Below, in pieces: positions 28,822 through 38,132 of a stretch of 64,000 nucleotides of DNA. Under the pieces are notes generated by a model. The model ran no database searches, was not told where the DNA came from, and worked only from the letters and a program-made list of their open reading frames with translations. Each line of letters opens with the position of its first letter. Position 1 is the stretch's first letter. Position numbers and translations under genes: made by a program. This stretch comes from Hyphomicrobium zavarzinii ATCC 27496 (GTDB lineage: Bacteria > Pseudomonadota > Alphaproteobacteria > Rhizobiales > Hyphomicrobiaceae): assembly GCF_000383415.1 (NCBI RefSeq), contig NZ_KB911259.1:62001-126000 (forward strand), given 5' to 3'.

Positions 28822-30090
28822 ATGCCGCCGGTATGGAGGCGCCGCGGAAGACCGCGAAGCGCCGATTTTGTTGTTTGGCCCCCGAGAGCCGCCCATTTGA
28901 CGAGACATACCGACGTGCCAGCGCCATCCCTTGAAACGCCAATCGGAGACGGCAAGCGCAAGCGCGTGGTCGTCGCCATGTCGGGCGGCGTGGATTCCTC
29001 TGTGGTCGCGGGCCTCCTCGCCCAGTCCGGACACGATGTGATCGGCATCACACTTCAATTGTACGATCATGGAGAAGCGGTCGGCCGCAAGGGCTCCTGC
29101 TGCGCGGGCCAGGACGTGGAGGACGCGCGCCGCGTCGCGCAGAAGCTCGGCATTCCCCATTATGTGCTGGACTACGAGAAGCGCTTCTCGGACGCCGTGA
29201 TGAAATCGTTCGCCGAAAGCTATATCGCGGGCGAAACGCCGATCCCCTGCGTCACTTGCAATCAGAAGATCAAGTTCAACGATCTCCTGGATACTGCACG
29301 TGATCTCGGCGCGGACCTGCTTGCCACCGGCCACTACGTCCAGCGCGGCCAGGGCCGCGACGGGCCCGCCCTCTTCCGCGCAGCCGACACCGACCGCGAT
29401 CAGAGCTACTTCCTTTTCGCGACCACCCGCGAGCAGCTCGCGAGCCTGTGGTTCCCCTTGGGCGGAATGGTGAAAAACGACGTGCGCGCGATCGCGCACG
29501 ATCTCGGACTCCTGGTCGCCGACAAGTCGGACAGCCAGGACATCTGCTTCGTGCCGAAGGGCCGCTACAGCGACGTCATCGAGAAGCTGAAGCCGGGCGC
29601 GCTGCACGCGGGCGACATCGTTCACATCGACGGCCGCCGCCTCGGCCGCCACGAAGGCATCGTGAACTACACAATCGGCCAGCGGCGCGGCTTGAAGATC
29701 GCCTCCGCCGAGCCGCTTTACGTCTTGAGCCTGAATGCCAAACGCAACGAGGTGGTGGTGGGACCACGTGCCTTCTTGCATACGCGCACTCTTATTCTTA
29801 GAAACGTCAACTGGCTCGGCGACGGCACCTTGGATGAAGCCGTCTCCGGTCAGGGAGCGGAAGTCTATGCGCGGATCCGCTCGTCTCAGGCGCCCCAGCC
29901 GGCAACGGTCTCCAAAGGCGCTGACGGGGCTGTGAAAGTCACGTTGCGCGACGGAGAGCATGGAGCAGCGGCCGGTCAGGCCTGTGTGCTTTATGCCGAT
30001 GGATCGACCGAAGCCCGTGTATTGGGCGGCGGATGGATTGCAGAGGCCGTGAAGGCCGATAATATGGATTGGCTGGAATCGTCTGCCTAA
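28822..30090 (+). CDS. mnmA: tRNA-specific 2-thiouridylase MnmA
   Basis: 422 residues. An ATP-pyrophosphatase-type enzyme that thiolates U34 of tRNA-Lys, -Glu and -Gln using a persulfide. The PP-loop SGGVDSSV is near residue 55, the catalytic Cys in [14 protein letters not shown] near 145, ATGHY near 170, the second catalytic Cys in [14 protein letters not shown] near 237, and YTIGQRRGL near 280. The first 45 residues are unlike other MnmA proteins. A GTG at 28915 (giving [11 protein letters not shown]) may be the true start, since no ribosome site precedes the ATG. Its start is divergent from sciP. Confidence 0.95.
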   Translation: MPPVWRRRGRPRSADFVVWPPRAAHLTRHTDVPAPSLETPIGDGKRKRVVVAMSGGVDSSVVAGLLAQSGHDVIGITLQLYDHGEAVGRKGSCCAGQDVEDARRVAQKLGIPHYVLDYEKRFSDAVMKSFAESYIAGETPIPCVTCNQKIKFNDLLDTARDLGADLLATGHYVQRGQGRDGPALFRAADTDRDQSYFLFATTREQLASLWFPLGGMVKNDVRAIAHDLGLLVADKSDSQDICFVPKGRYSDVIEKLKPGALHAGDIVHIDGRRLGRHEGIVNYTIGQRRGLKIASAEPLYVLSLNAKRNEVVVGPRAFLHTRTLILRNVNWLGDGTLDEAVSGQGAEVYARIRSSQAPQPATVSKGADGAVKVTLRDGEHGAAAGQACVLYADGSTEARVLGGGWIAEAVKADNMDWLESSA

Positions 30091-30152
30091 GGCGGGCGAC
30101 TGAAGTTTCCGAAGTCGTTATCTTGGATATGACTTTCGGGGGAGAGAACCGC

Positions 30153-30893
30153 GTGCAGAAGATGAAGACCGAGGCAAAGCCCCGTTTGCGTGTAGAAGAC
30201 CTCGAGCGCAGCAATGGCCGCATTGTCGGCATTGGGCGCATCGAGGAAGACGTCGTCAAGGTGGCCTATCGCAGATGGGCACCGATCTACGACCATACGT
30301 TCGGCCGCGTCTCCACCGAAGGACGCAAGCACGCCGCCGAGGTGATCAACTCCAGCCTCGATCAGGGCCGTGTTCTCGAGGTCGGCGTGGGCACCGGCCT
30401 CGCCCTCGCGGACTACGGCCGCCACCTCGAGATCGTCGGCATCGACCTCTCTCCTGATATGCTCGACAAGGCGCGCGAGCGCGTCGCCAGCGAGCGCCTC
30501 GATCACGTCACCGGCCTTCATGAAATGGACGCCGGCGACCTCAAATTCCCCGACAACTCCTTCGACATCGTCACAGCCATGTTCGTGATGACGGTCGTGC
30601 CCGAGCCCGAGAAAGTCATGCGGGAGCTGGCGCGCGTCACCAAGCCGGGCGGCGAGGTGCTGATCGTCAACCACTTCAGCCAGACCGAAGGCGTGCGCGG
30701 CTGGGTCGAGCGCCGCATGGCACCCTTCGCAGAGATCATCGGCTGGCGCTCCGTCTTCGATCAGTCGCGCGTCATGGTTTGCGACGACTTGGTCCTGAGC
30801 GAGCGCAAGGCGCTGCGTCCGTGGGGTATCTTCACGATGATGCGCTTCAAGAAAAAGGCCGAGCACAGCCTTCAGCCGGTCGCGGCGGAGTAA
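30153..30893 (+). CDS. pmtA: Phosphatidylethanolamine N-methyltransferase (PmtA type)
   Basis: A 246-residue class I SAM methyltransferase. YRRWAPIYDHTFGRVSTEGR near 45, the SAM-binding LEVGVGTGLALADYG near 75, IVGIDLSPDMLDKARERV near 95, then MDAGDLKFPDNSFD. This is the Rhodobacter/Rhizobium PmtA layout; these enzymes methylate membrane phosphatidylethanolamine up to phosphatidylcholine. A GTG start with GGGGGAGAG 7 bases upstream is preferred; ATGs at 30129 and 30162 are alternatives. It follows mnmA by 62 bases on the same strand. The exact number of methylations it performs is inferred. Confidence 0.85.
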   Translation: MQKMKTEAKPRLRVEDLERSNGRIVGIGRIEEDVVKVAYRRWAPIYDHTFGRVSTEGRKHAAEVINSSLDQGRVLEVGVGTGLALADYGRHLEIVGIDLSPDMLDKARERVASERLDHVTGLHEMDAGDLKFPDNSFDIVTAMFVMTVVPEPEKVMRELARVTKPGGEVLIVNHFSQTEGVRGWVERRMAPFAEIIGWRSVFDQSRVMVCDDLVLSERKALRPWGIFTMMRFKKKAEHSLQPVAAE

Positions 30894-31051
30894 AAATCCG
30901 CCTCTCGACGGCCCAAAGACCCAAGAAATAATGATACGGCGCGGGTGGCGCTTGACGCCGAGCCCGCCGATTCCTATAGACCAGCATCGCTTCGGCTCCT
31001 CGGGTCCGAAGCGGAACGCATCGCCCTCCCCGAACGGAGGCGCGCATGTCC

Positions 31052-31128
31052 GGCGGGATAGCTCAGGTGGTTAGAGCGACGGTCTCATAATCCGTAGGTC
31101 GGCGGTTCAAGTCCGCCTCCCGCTACCA
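31052..31128 (+). tRNA. tRNA-Met (CAU), elongator type
   Basis: A 77-base cloverleaf including encoded CCA. The acceptor stem GGCGGGA / TCCCGCT has a G1-U72 pair, the D-arm is AGCTCAGGTGGTTAGAGC, the anticodon loop CTCATAA holds CAT at 31086-31088, and the T-arm is GGCGG-TTCAAGT-CCGCC. The base of the anticodon stem has a T31-T39 mismatch. Initiator features (a C-A at 1-72 and three G-C pairs in the anticodon stem) are absent, so it is an elongator; a tRNA-Ile with lysidine is less likely. Confidence 0.93.
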
Positions 31129-31170
31129 ACTTCATCCGAAAATCCGATCGAAGGCTCCGGCCAGCCCGCA

Positions 31171-31998
31171 TCACACCCGCGGCCGCCGCGGAAGCTCGAT
31201 CGGCAGGAACTCGACGCCCGACTGCTGGATGGGCTGCGGGTAGAGCTTCATCAGATCCATCACCACGGTCGGCATGGCGACCTTGACCGGCAGGCCGAGA
31301 GACTGCGCCTCTGTAGCCGTCAGCGCATAGTCGTGCGTCCAATGCCCGCCTGCCAGCTTGTCGGCGATGGCTTCCGCCGCCGCCTGGTCGAGGCGCGGCG
31401 TCAAGATCTCCACCGCGCCACGCTTCACCTGCGCGAGAGCCTTCTCGCTCACGTCCGCGAGCACGAGCGTGAGGTCCATCACGTCCGAGACCGGCTTCGA
31501 ATCCCGTGCCTTGACGATGCTCGCCGCCGGAAGTCCCAGGATCTGCGGATCGATCGGCCCCAGCACGGAAAATTCCCCCAGCACGATCTCGTCCGCCGCG
31601 AGCGCGATCAGCGTGCCGCCCGACATCGCATAGACCGGAACGTAAACCGTGACCTTCGCGGGATGGGCTTCGACCGCCCGCGCGATCTGCATCGCCGCGA
31701 GCACCAGACCGCCCGGCGTATGGAGCACAAGGTCGATCGGCACCGTATCCGGCGTTTCCTTGATAGCCGCGATGATGGTCTGCGCGTCCTCGAGATCGAT
31801 ATGGCGCGCAACGGAGAAGCCGAACAGACGCCGCTGCTCCTGGCGATGTATCATCGTAATGACGCGCGTGCCGTGCGCCTTCTCGATGGCGGCGATGGCC
31901 TGCGCGCGGCGCACCGCGAACCAGCGCCCCATAAACAGAGGCTGGAGCGCCATGACGATGATGGCCACCCAGATCAGGGATGAGAAATCGAACGTCAT
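31171..31998 (-). CDS. SDH-family Clp-fold membrane serine protease
   Basis: 275 residues. One N-terminal TM helix (about 7-24) is followed by a ClpP/crotonase-fold domain with IDLEDAQTIIAAIKETPD near 68, DLVLHTPGGLVLAAMQIARA near 90, the nucleophile Ser in YAMSGGTLIALAADEIVLG near 125, and FSVLGPIDPQ. This is the serine dehydrogenase proteinase-like family (PF01972 type), related to SppA/NfeD proteases and anchored in the inner membrane. The C-terminus ends PIELPRRPRV. The substrate is unknown. It lies just past tRNA-Met on the opposite strand. Confidence 0.85.
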   Translation of the reverse strand: MTFDFSSLIWVAIIVMALQPLFMGRWFAVRRAQAIAAIEKAHGTRVITMIHRQEQRRLFGFSVARHIDLEDAQTIIAAIKETPDTVPIDLVLHTPGGLVLAAMQIARAVEAHPAKVTVYVPVYAMSGGTLIALAADEIVLGEFSVLGPIDPQILGLPAASIVKARDSKPVSDVMDLTLVLADVSEKALAQVKRGAVEILTPRLDQAAAEAIADKLAGGHWTHDYALTATEAQSLGLPVKVAMPTVVMDLMKLYPQPIQQSGVEFLPIELPRRPRV

Positions 31999-32085
31999 GG
32001 AGCCCTCGCGCGGCGTGATGCGGCCGGCGGAACAACGTCCCGTGCCCGGTTCCGTTCCGCGAGCTTAGCCCCGCTCCAGGCTCGA

Positions 32086-32856
32086 TTAAAGCGTCACGCG
32101 CTTCACGCCCGCCGCATCGAGCGCGAGGAGGCGCCGCCTGAGCACGAGGACGTAGTAGAACATGTAGAGATACTGGAACGTCTCCACCACCTCGCTCGGC
32201 CGCGTGAACAGCGGCGTGCCGAGAACATCCTTGCCGAGATCATCCACGACCTTGAAGGAAAGCGCGATGAGAGCTGCGGGCGCAATGGCGAGCGGCGGCG
32301 TCAGAAGTGCGAGCAGCGGCTGGCGGAAAGTGCCCGTCCACTGCTGAACGAAAGGAATGAGAAGACCGCCGATGAACATGGCGTTGTCGAACAGCAGCTT
32401 CGGCCGCTGGTTGAACCAGGGCGAGGTGTTGTGGAGATTAGTCTCCTGCTGCCGGTTGATCTCCGACCAGTATGCGGGCGTGTTCCAGTTGAAGAAGTGC
32501 TGGCCCCAGCTGTGCTCCTCACCCGCGATGTAGAAAGCCGCGAGCGCGAAGAAAAATACCGCGATCCAAAGAAGCCGGCTGCCCTTCACGACATCGAACC
32601 GCAACGCGAGCGCGCACAACACCGACGCCGCGGCAGCCAGCACGAATTGCGACAACTCGAGAAAGCCGAAGCCCTCCGGCAGCACGTGGTTCACGTAGAA
32701 CTCTGGCGCCACCGCCCAGATCGCCACCACCGCCACGACGAGCGTAATCGGAAGGTAGGTCGACCACCACGCATCCGAGCGATCCGGCGCCCACGAGCGA
32801 GCAGGGATCACGTTCAGGGGCGGCGTGAGGACACCCGCGGAAGAAGCAGCGGCCAT
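32086..32856 (-). CDS. Polytopic membrane protein with GEEHSWGQ motif, unknown
   Basis: 256 residues with about six TM helices (near 40-60, 70-88, 93-112, 150-170, 178-200 and 225-245). A polar block near 117-145 reads GEEHSWGQHFFNW, then NRQQETNLHN, and looks strongly conserved, with several Glu, His, Gln and Asn residues facing a loop; this could be an active or metal site (inference). The ATG chosen gives MAAASSAGVLTPP; a longer frame upstream has no membrane-like sequence. I recall the motif from uncharacterised bacterial membrane proteins but cannot name the family. Confidence 0.65.
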   Translation of the reverse strand: MAAASSAGVLTPPLNVIPARSWAPDRSDAWWSTYLPITLVVAVVAIWAVAPEFYVNHVLPEGFGFLELSQFVLAAAASVLCALALRFDVVKGSRLLWIAVFFFALAAFYIAGEEHSWGQHFFNWNTPAYWSEINRQQETNLHNTSPWFNQRPKLLFDNAMFIGGLLIPFVQQWTGTFRQPLLALLTPPLAIAPAALIALSFKVVDDLGKDVLGTPLFTRPSEVVETFQYLYMFYYVLVLRRRLLALDAAGVKRVTL

Positions 32857-33325
32857 GGCTCGATCCAATGAAAAGCCGGGATGGAAACGCACCCCGAACG
32901 CATTGCATGGGATGGCAAATTTGTGACAGGGGAACAAGCCTGCTTTCGCCCCTTCCACGCATTCCGCACAGGATCGGCGCAGGCCGGCAACACGCGCGTC
33001 TTTCGCACGGCGCAAGCCGCACCGAAGCCGCATCGGCGCGGCCCAACCTTACGAAAATGAACTTTTCTTAAGGCGAGCATTTTCAGCGTCTTCCCTCTTG
33101 AATCGAGCGAGCGGCAAATTAATTTCGCGCTCGCATGTGACAGCGTGACCCGAGGGCCGCACACCGCTGCCCTAGGGGACGGCCCGCCCGTGACCGCGGC
33201 GCGCGGCCTTGGCGCGCGAGCATGCTAAGTGCAGGCCGCAATCGAAGACGGCCGGACGACAAAAACGAACAGACACGACCTGATCTCGGTCGGCTTTGGA
33301 CATGCCTTCGGGGAGGCTTGCAGAC
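32857..33325. other. Divergent intergenic region (469 bases)
   Basis: It lies between the GEEHSWGQ membrane protein and the ABC exporter operon and should hold both promoters. An AT-richer stretch at about 33050-33130 is the most promoter-like part. Nothing else is recognised. Confidence 0.45.
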
Positions 33326-34276
33326 ATGGCAGCGCTCATAGAAGCGACGGCTCTCAGAAAGACATTTGGCGCGATCACCGCGGTCGACGGAATCTCGCTG
33401 AGCGTGCGGAAAGGCGAGGTGCTGGGTTTTCTGGGTCCCAACGGCGCCGGCAAATCGACCACCATGAAGATGATCACGGGCTTCCTGGAGCCCGACGCGG
33501 GCTCAGCCCGCATCTGCGGGCACGACGTGCTCGAAGAGCCGAAGGCCGCTAAGGCCAAGCTCGGCTATCTGCCGGAAGGCGCTCCCGCCTACGGCGACAT
33601 GACGCCCGCCACATTCCTGCGCTTCATCGCCGAGATTCGGGGCTTCGAAGGCAACGACATCAAGAGCCGCGTGATCGCGGCCATCTCCCGCGCCGGCCTC
33701 GACTCCGTCGTCGACCAGCGCATCGAAACCCTCTCCAAAGGCTACAAGCGCCGCGTCGGCATCGCGCAGGCCATTCTGCACGATCCCCCCGTCCTCATCA
33801 TGGACGAGCCCACCGACGGCCTCGATCCCAATCAGAAGCATCACGTCCGCGAGTTGATCCGCGAGATGGCACCGCATAAGGCCATCATCGTCTCGACGCA
33901 CATCCTGGAGGAGGTGGAAGCAGTCTGCACACGCGCGGTGGTTATCGCAAAAGGCCGCATCGTCGCTGACGGAACGGCCGAGGATCTGCTGCGCCGCGCA
34001 CCCACCCACGGCGCTGTCACCCTACGCGTGCTGCAAGCAGATGCCGAGCGCATCGCCAAGACGCTTGCCGATCTCGCCTCCGTCGCGCGGGTCGAGACCA
34101 CGGCCGAGCCGGACGGGCGCAGCCTCATCCGCGCGCTGCCCAAGGCCGATGCCGCGCCCGCCAAAGCCATCGGCGACCTGCTTCGCCGCGAATCCTTGTC
34201 CTTCGAGGAAATCTACGTCGAGCGCGGCAAGCTCGACGACGTCTTCCGCGAGATCACAACGTCCACGCAGGCTTGA
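33326..34276 (+). CDS. ABC transporter ATP-binding protein (GldA/CcmA-like)
   Basis: 316 residues. Walker A GPNGAGKSTT near 38, Q-loop region GYLPEGAPAYGDMTPAT, signature LSKGYKRRVGIAQA near 135, Walker B VLIMDEPTDGLDPNQ near 155, and H-loop ISTHILEEVEAV-type STHILEEVE. A C-terminal regulatory part of about 90 residues follows. It is the ATPase of an ABC-2 exporter; its operon partners are the GldF-like permease 4 bases downstream, a GldG-like protein and a DUF4340 protein. GGGGAGG precedes this ATG, making it better than the ATG 8 codons earlier. Confidence 0.9.
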   Translation: MAALIEATALRKTFGAITAVDGISLSVRKGEVLGFLGPNGAGKSTTMKMITGFLEPDAGSARICGHDVLEEPKAAKAKLGYLPEGAPAYGDMTPATFLRFIAEIRGFEGNDIKSRVIAAISRAGLDSVVDQRIETLSKGYKRRVGIAQAILHDPPVLIMDEPTDGLDPNQKHHVRELIREMAPHKAIIVSTHILEEVEAVCTRAVVIAKGRIVADGTAEDLLRRAPTHGAVTLRVLQADAERIAKTLADLASVARVETTAEPDGRSLIRALPKADAAPAKAIGDLLRRESLSFEEIYVERGKLDDVFREITTSTQA

Positions 34277-34279
34277 AAC

Positions 34280-35026
34280 ATGCGCGATACCCTGAAAACC
34301 GCCTACATCATTGCCAGGCGTGAGTTCGCGGCCTATTTCGCGACACCGCTGGCAGCCGTGTTCCTCACCATCTTCGTCGCCGCGACGGGCGCCTTCGCCT
34401 TCTACATCGGCGGCTTCTTCGAGCGCGGGCAGGCAAACCTCTTCGCCTTCTTCGCTTACCACCCCTGGCTTTACCTTCTGCTCGTGCCGGCCGTCGCCAT
34501 GCGGCTGTGGGCGGAGGAGCGCAAGAGCGGCACCATCGAGTTGCTGATGACCCTCCCCGTCTCTCCAACTGAAGCAATCCTTGGCAAGTTCGCCGCCGCC
34601 TGGGCCTTCATCGGCCTCGCCCTGATCCTCACCTTCCCGATGTGGATCACCGTGAACATTCTGGGCAACCCGGACAACGGCGTGATCCTCACGAGCTACA
34701 TCGGAAGCTTCCTGGTCGCGGGTGCGTTCCTCGCCATCGGTTCGTTCATCTCGGCCCTCACCAAGAACCAGGTGATCGCCTTCATTCTCTCCGCCACCAT
34801 CTGCTTCCTGTTCCTCACCAGCGGCATGGAGCTGGTGCAGAACGTCTTGCGGAGCTGGACACCACGCATCGTCTCCGACGCCGTGGCGAGCATGAGCTTT
34901 CTCTCCCACTACGAGGAGATCACGCGCGGCGTGATCGGGCTCGACTCGATCGTCTTCTTCGCCTCCCTCATCGTCTTCGCGTTGTTCGCCAACGCGATCG
35001 CCGTCAGCCAGAAGAAATCCGCCTGA
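34280..35026 (+). CDS. ABC-2 permease (GldF-like)
   Basis: 248 residues with six TM helices. IARREFAAYFATPLAAVFLT opens the protein, then RLWAEERKSGTIELLMTLPV near 75 marks the ABC-2 permease coupling region, followed by four further helices and a C-terminal QKKSA tail. The gene starts 3 bases after the ATPase stop, so the two are translationally coupled. It is the inner-membrane channel of the exporter; the cargo is unknown. Confidence 0.88.
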   Translation: MRDTLKTAYIIARREFAAYFATPLAAVFLTIFVAATGAFAFYIGGFFERGQANLFAFFAYHPWLYLLLVPAVAMRLWAEERKSGTIELLMTLPVSPTEAILGKFAAAWAFIGLALILTFPMWITVNILGNPDNGVILTSYIGSFLVAGAFLAIGSFISALTKNQVIAFILSATICFLFLTSGMELVQNVLRSWTPRIVSDAVASMSFLSHYEEITRGVIGLDSIVFFASLIVFALFANAIAVSQKKSA

Positions 35027-35037
35027 GGGCTCGCTCC

Positions 35038-37050
35038 ATGAAAGATTTTCTCGCCTCCGCCTTCAACGGCCTCGTGGCCTACGCCTCGAAACTCAGCACC
35101 TCCCGCCTCGCCTGGGGCGGCCTCGCGCTTGCTGCCGTGACGCTGCTGTCGGTCAACCTGATCGCCTCGCAAACCCTGGGCGCCTGGAAAGCCGATCTCA
35201 CCGAGGACAAACTCTACACTATCGCACCGGGCTCGGTCGCCGTGCTCCAGTCCATGGATGAGCCGGTGAAAGTGCGTCTCTACTTCTCGAAGAAGCTCGG
35301 CGAGCGAGGCTCCTCCATCACCCGCTATTTCGATCGTGTCCGCACGCTCCTCGATGAGTTCAGGCGCATCTCGGGCGGCAAGCTGCAGCTCGAGGTTCTC
35401 GATCCCGAGCCCTTCTCCGACGCCGAGGAGCGCGCCGTCGCGGCCGGCCTGATCGGAAAGCGCATCAACGCGGAAGGCGAGCTCGGCTACTTCGGGCTTG
35501 CCGCCACCAACTCCACCGACGACCAGGAGGTGATCGGCTTCCTCTCGCCGGATCGCGAAAGCTTCGTCGAGTACGACATCACCAAGCTGATCCACACGCT
35601 CTCCAATCCGAAGAAGCGCCGTGTAGGCATCATGACGTCGCTGCCCCTCGAAGGCGGCCAGTCTCCGATGGGCAATCAGCCAACTCCGCCGTGGCTCATC
35701 ATGGGCCAGATCCGCGAGTTCTTTGACGTCGAGAACATCGAGCAGACCGTCAAGGAGATCCCGTCCCGCATCGACGTCCTGCTCGTCGCGCAGCCCACCC
35801 AGCTCACGCCCCAGGCGGCCTATGCGGTCGACCAGTATGCGCTGAAGGGCGGCAAGCTGCTGGTGCTCATCGATCCCGTGGCGGAGGCCGCGCAATTGGA
35901 GTTGCTGCAGAAGCAGGGTAAAGGGCGCGCGGAGCTCGCCAAGCTGCTCAAGACCTGGGGCGTCGAGTTCGACCCGAACAAGGTCGCAGCCGACATCAAG
36001 CACGCGCGCCGCGTTCAGTTCGGCCGCAGCGAGCAAGGCATGGTGACGGAGTACGTCGCCTGGCTCGGGCTCGATCAATCCAACATCGACCAGAACGACG
36101 TACTCTCGAGCGGCATCAAGGTTTTGAACCTCGCATCCGCTGGCGTCCTGACCCCGGTCGCAGGGGCGAAGACCAAGGTCACGCCCATCGTCTCGACCTC
36201 GCCGGACGGCATGGAGATCGCGAGCAGCAAGGTCGGCATGGCCGCAGACCCCGTCGGCCTGATCCGCGCCTACAAACCGGGCGGGAAGCCCTTGACGCTC
36301 GCGGCGCGCATCTCCGGCGACGCGGCGACCTCGTTCCCCGACGGCGTGCCAGAGCCCGGCGACGAGAACGCGGACGCCAAGAAGGAAGTCGAGAACAAGC
36401 CTGATGGCACCGCCGCGGCGAAGCCCGAGGAGAAACCAGCCGAGACGAAGCCCGCCGTTGCGAAGAAACCCGGGCCCGGCCATGTCGCGAGCGGACACGT
36501 CAACGCCATCGTCATCGCCGACACCGACCTTCTCGCCGATCAGTTCTGGGTCGAGAACCGCCAGATGCTCGGACAGGAGCTCGTGGTGCCCTCCGCCCAC
36601 AACGCCGCCTTCATCGTCAGCGCGCTCGAGAACCTGACCGGCAGCGACGCACTGATCGCACTGCGTGGCCGCGGCGTCCGCGAGCGCACTTTCACCCTCG
36701 TCGAGGATCTGCGCCGCGACGCCGAGCGCAAGTTTCGCGAGAAGGAGGAAGCCCTCACGGCAAAGCTGAAGTCGGTGGAGCAAGAGCTGGAGAAGCTGCA
36801 GAGCCCCGCCGCCCGCGGCACCATGATCGTCTCCGAGAAGGAGAACGCGGCCATCGAGAGCTTCAAGACCCAGATGCTCGAAACCCGCCGCGAGCTTCGT
36901 CAGGTCAAGCTGGAGTTGGGCCGCAACATCAAGACTCTCGACGGCCTGCTCCAGTTCGCGAACATCGCGCTGGTGCCGCTGCTGATCATTGCCGGCGGCG
37001 TGGGCTGGTCGTTCTGGCGCACCCGCCGAAAATCGGCCTCGAAATCCTGA
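35038..37050 (+). CDS. GldG-like ABC-associated membrane protein
   Basis: 670 residues. One N-terminal TM helix (about 27-45) is followed by LTEDKLYTIAPGSVAVLQSM, YFSKKLGERGSSITRYFDRV and DVLLVAQPTQLTPQAAYAVD, typical of the ABC-type uncharacterised Gldg domain (periplasmic). A Lys/Glu/Pro-rich linker near 445-480 and a charged coiled coil near 560-630 precede a C-terminal TM helix (IALVPLLIIAGGVGWSFW). The build is a large periplasmic domain held by two TM helices. The family was named for gliding in Bacteroidetes, but homologues in non-gliding Proteobacteria have unknown roles. It follows the permease by 11 bases. Confidence 0.88.
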   Translation: MKDFLASAFNGLVAYASKLSTSRLAWGGLALAAVTLLSVNLIASQTLGAWKADLTEDKLYTIAPGSVAVLQSMDEPVKVRLYFSKKLGERGSSITRYFDRVRTLLDEFRRISGGKLQLEVLDPEPFSDAEERAVAAGLIGKRINAEGELGYFGLAATNSTDDQEVIGFLSPDRESFVEYDITKLIHTLSNPKKRRVGIMTSLPLEGGQSPMGNQPTPPWLIMGQIREFFDVENIEQTVKEIPSRIDVLLVAQPTQLTPQAAYAVDQYALKGGKLLVLIDPVAEAAQLELLQKQGKGRAELAKLLKTWGVEFDPNKVAADIKHARRVQFGRSEQGMVTEYVAWLGLDQSNIDQNDVLSSGIKVLNLASAGVLTPVAGAKTKVTPIVSTSPDGMEIASSKVGMAADPVGLIRAYKPGGKPLTLAARISGDAATSFPDGVPEPGDENADAKKEVENKPDGTAAAKPEEKPAETKPAVAKKPGPGHVASGHVNAIVIADTDLLADQFWVENRQMLGQELVVPSAHNAAFIVSALENLTGSDALIALRGRGVRERTFTLVEDLRRDAERKFREKEEALTAKLKSVEQELEKLQSPAARGTMIVSEKENAAIESFKTQMLETRRELRQVKLELGRNIKTLDGLLQFANIALVPLLIIAGGVGWSFWRTRRKSASKS

Positions 37051-37082
37051 CCCCGACAGAAATGATGCTGGAGTGTTGAGCA

Positions 37083-38105
37083 ATGACACCGAAACAGTTC
37101 GCAGGCCTCGCCGCCGCGGCAGCTCTCTCCTTGCTCGCCGCCATCCTCGTTTATGGATCCCGCACTGATTGGGCATCCGATGCGGCGGGGACAGGGCTTC
37201 TCTTCCCCGGCCTCAAGGCGGACGCCGAGAAGGTCTCTCGCATATCGGTCACCCAGGGAGACAAGACCGTCGCGATCGAGAAGGCGGGCGATCACTGGCT
37301 CATAAAGAGCCGCGATGGATACCCCGCGAGCGACGAGAAGGTGCGCGCGCTCCTCATCGCACTCTCCGATGCAACGCTGATCGATGCGAAGACAAAGAAC
37401 CCCGAACGCTACTCCGTGCTGGAGGTCGAGGAGCCTGACGGAAAGAATGCCAGCTCCCGCCTGATCGAGCTCGAGGACGCGAGCGGCAAAAGCCTCGCCA
37501 AGGTCATCGCCGGAAAGGTGAAGCCATCCCCCACCGGCAATCGTCAGGCGAGCGGGGGAACCTATGTGCGCCGCCCGGGCGACCCCCAGAGCTGGCTCGC
37601 CAGCACCGGCATCGCTGGCGGCACCGGCCTCAAGGACTGGGCGAACGCGCGGGTGTTCGAGACCGCGACCGAGAAGGTGAAAACGCTCACCGTCGAGATC
37701 CCCGGCGAGGCCGCCTACGACATCAAGCGCGCAGCCGACGGAACGCACGAACTCGACGCCGTCCCCCCCGGCAAGAAGATCAAGTACGTGAACATGATCG
37801 ACAACATCATCGAGGCGGCCTCCTTCCTCGATCTCGAAAACGTGCGCAAGGCAACCGGCGCCACGGGAGGAGATGCCGGCACTGTGAAATTCGAAACCGA
37901 CGACGGGCTCAAGATCGCTCTCAAGGTGCGCCGCGAGAAGGATGGAGCCTGGGCCACGATCGAGGCGGCCGGCGAAGGCAACGCGAAGAAGGCGGCGGAC
38001 GACATCGCGCTCAAGGCCAAAGGCTGGGAGTTCGAGATCCTGCCCTCCAAGGCCGACACCATGCTGAAGCGCCGCGACGATCTCCTGGAGGACGCCGCAT
38101 CCTGA
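37083..38105 (+). CDS. DUF4340 domain-containing protein
   Basis: 340 residues. One N-terminal TM helix (about 7-24) is followed by beta-rich repeats with KVSRISVTQGDKTVAIEKAG, HWLIKSRDGYPASDEKVRAL and a second similar unit near 200-250. This is the DUF4340 layout, typically the last gene of Gld-type ABC operons, encoding a periplasmic membrane-anchored partner. It is 32 bases after the GldG-like gene and ends the operon before a convergent LysR gene. Function unknown. Confidence 0.85.
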   Translation: MTPKQFAGLAAAAALSLLAAILVYGSRTDWASDAAGTGLLFPGLKADAEKVSRISVTQGDKTVAIEKAGDHWLIKSRDGYPASDEKVRALLIALSDATLIDAKTKNPERYSVLEVEEPDGKNASSRLIELEDASGKSLAKVIAGKVKPSPTGNRQASGGTYVRRPGDPQSWLASTGIAGGTGLKDWANARVFETATEKVKTLTVEIPGEAAYDIKRAADGTHELDAVPPGKKIKYVNMIDNIIEAASFLDLENVRKATGATGGDAGTVKFETDDGLKIALKVRREKDGAWATIEAAGEGNAKKAADDIALKAKGWEFEILPSKADTMLKRRDDLLEDAAS

Positions 38106-38132
38106 CGTGCGGGCGCGCAGGAAGCCCGTTCG

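Noticed and set aside
34909-37176. A long antisense frame across the GldG-like gene
   Set aside because: Same cause: codon bias of the sense gene. Its translation has no domain-like pattern.
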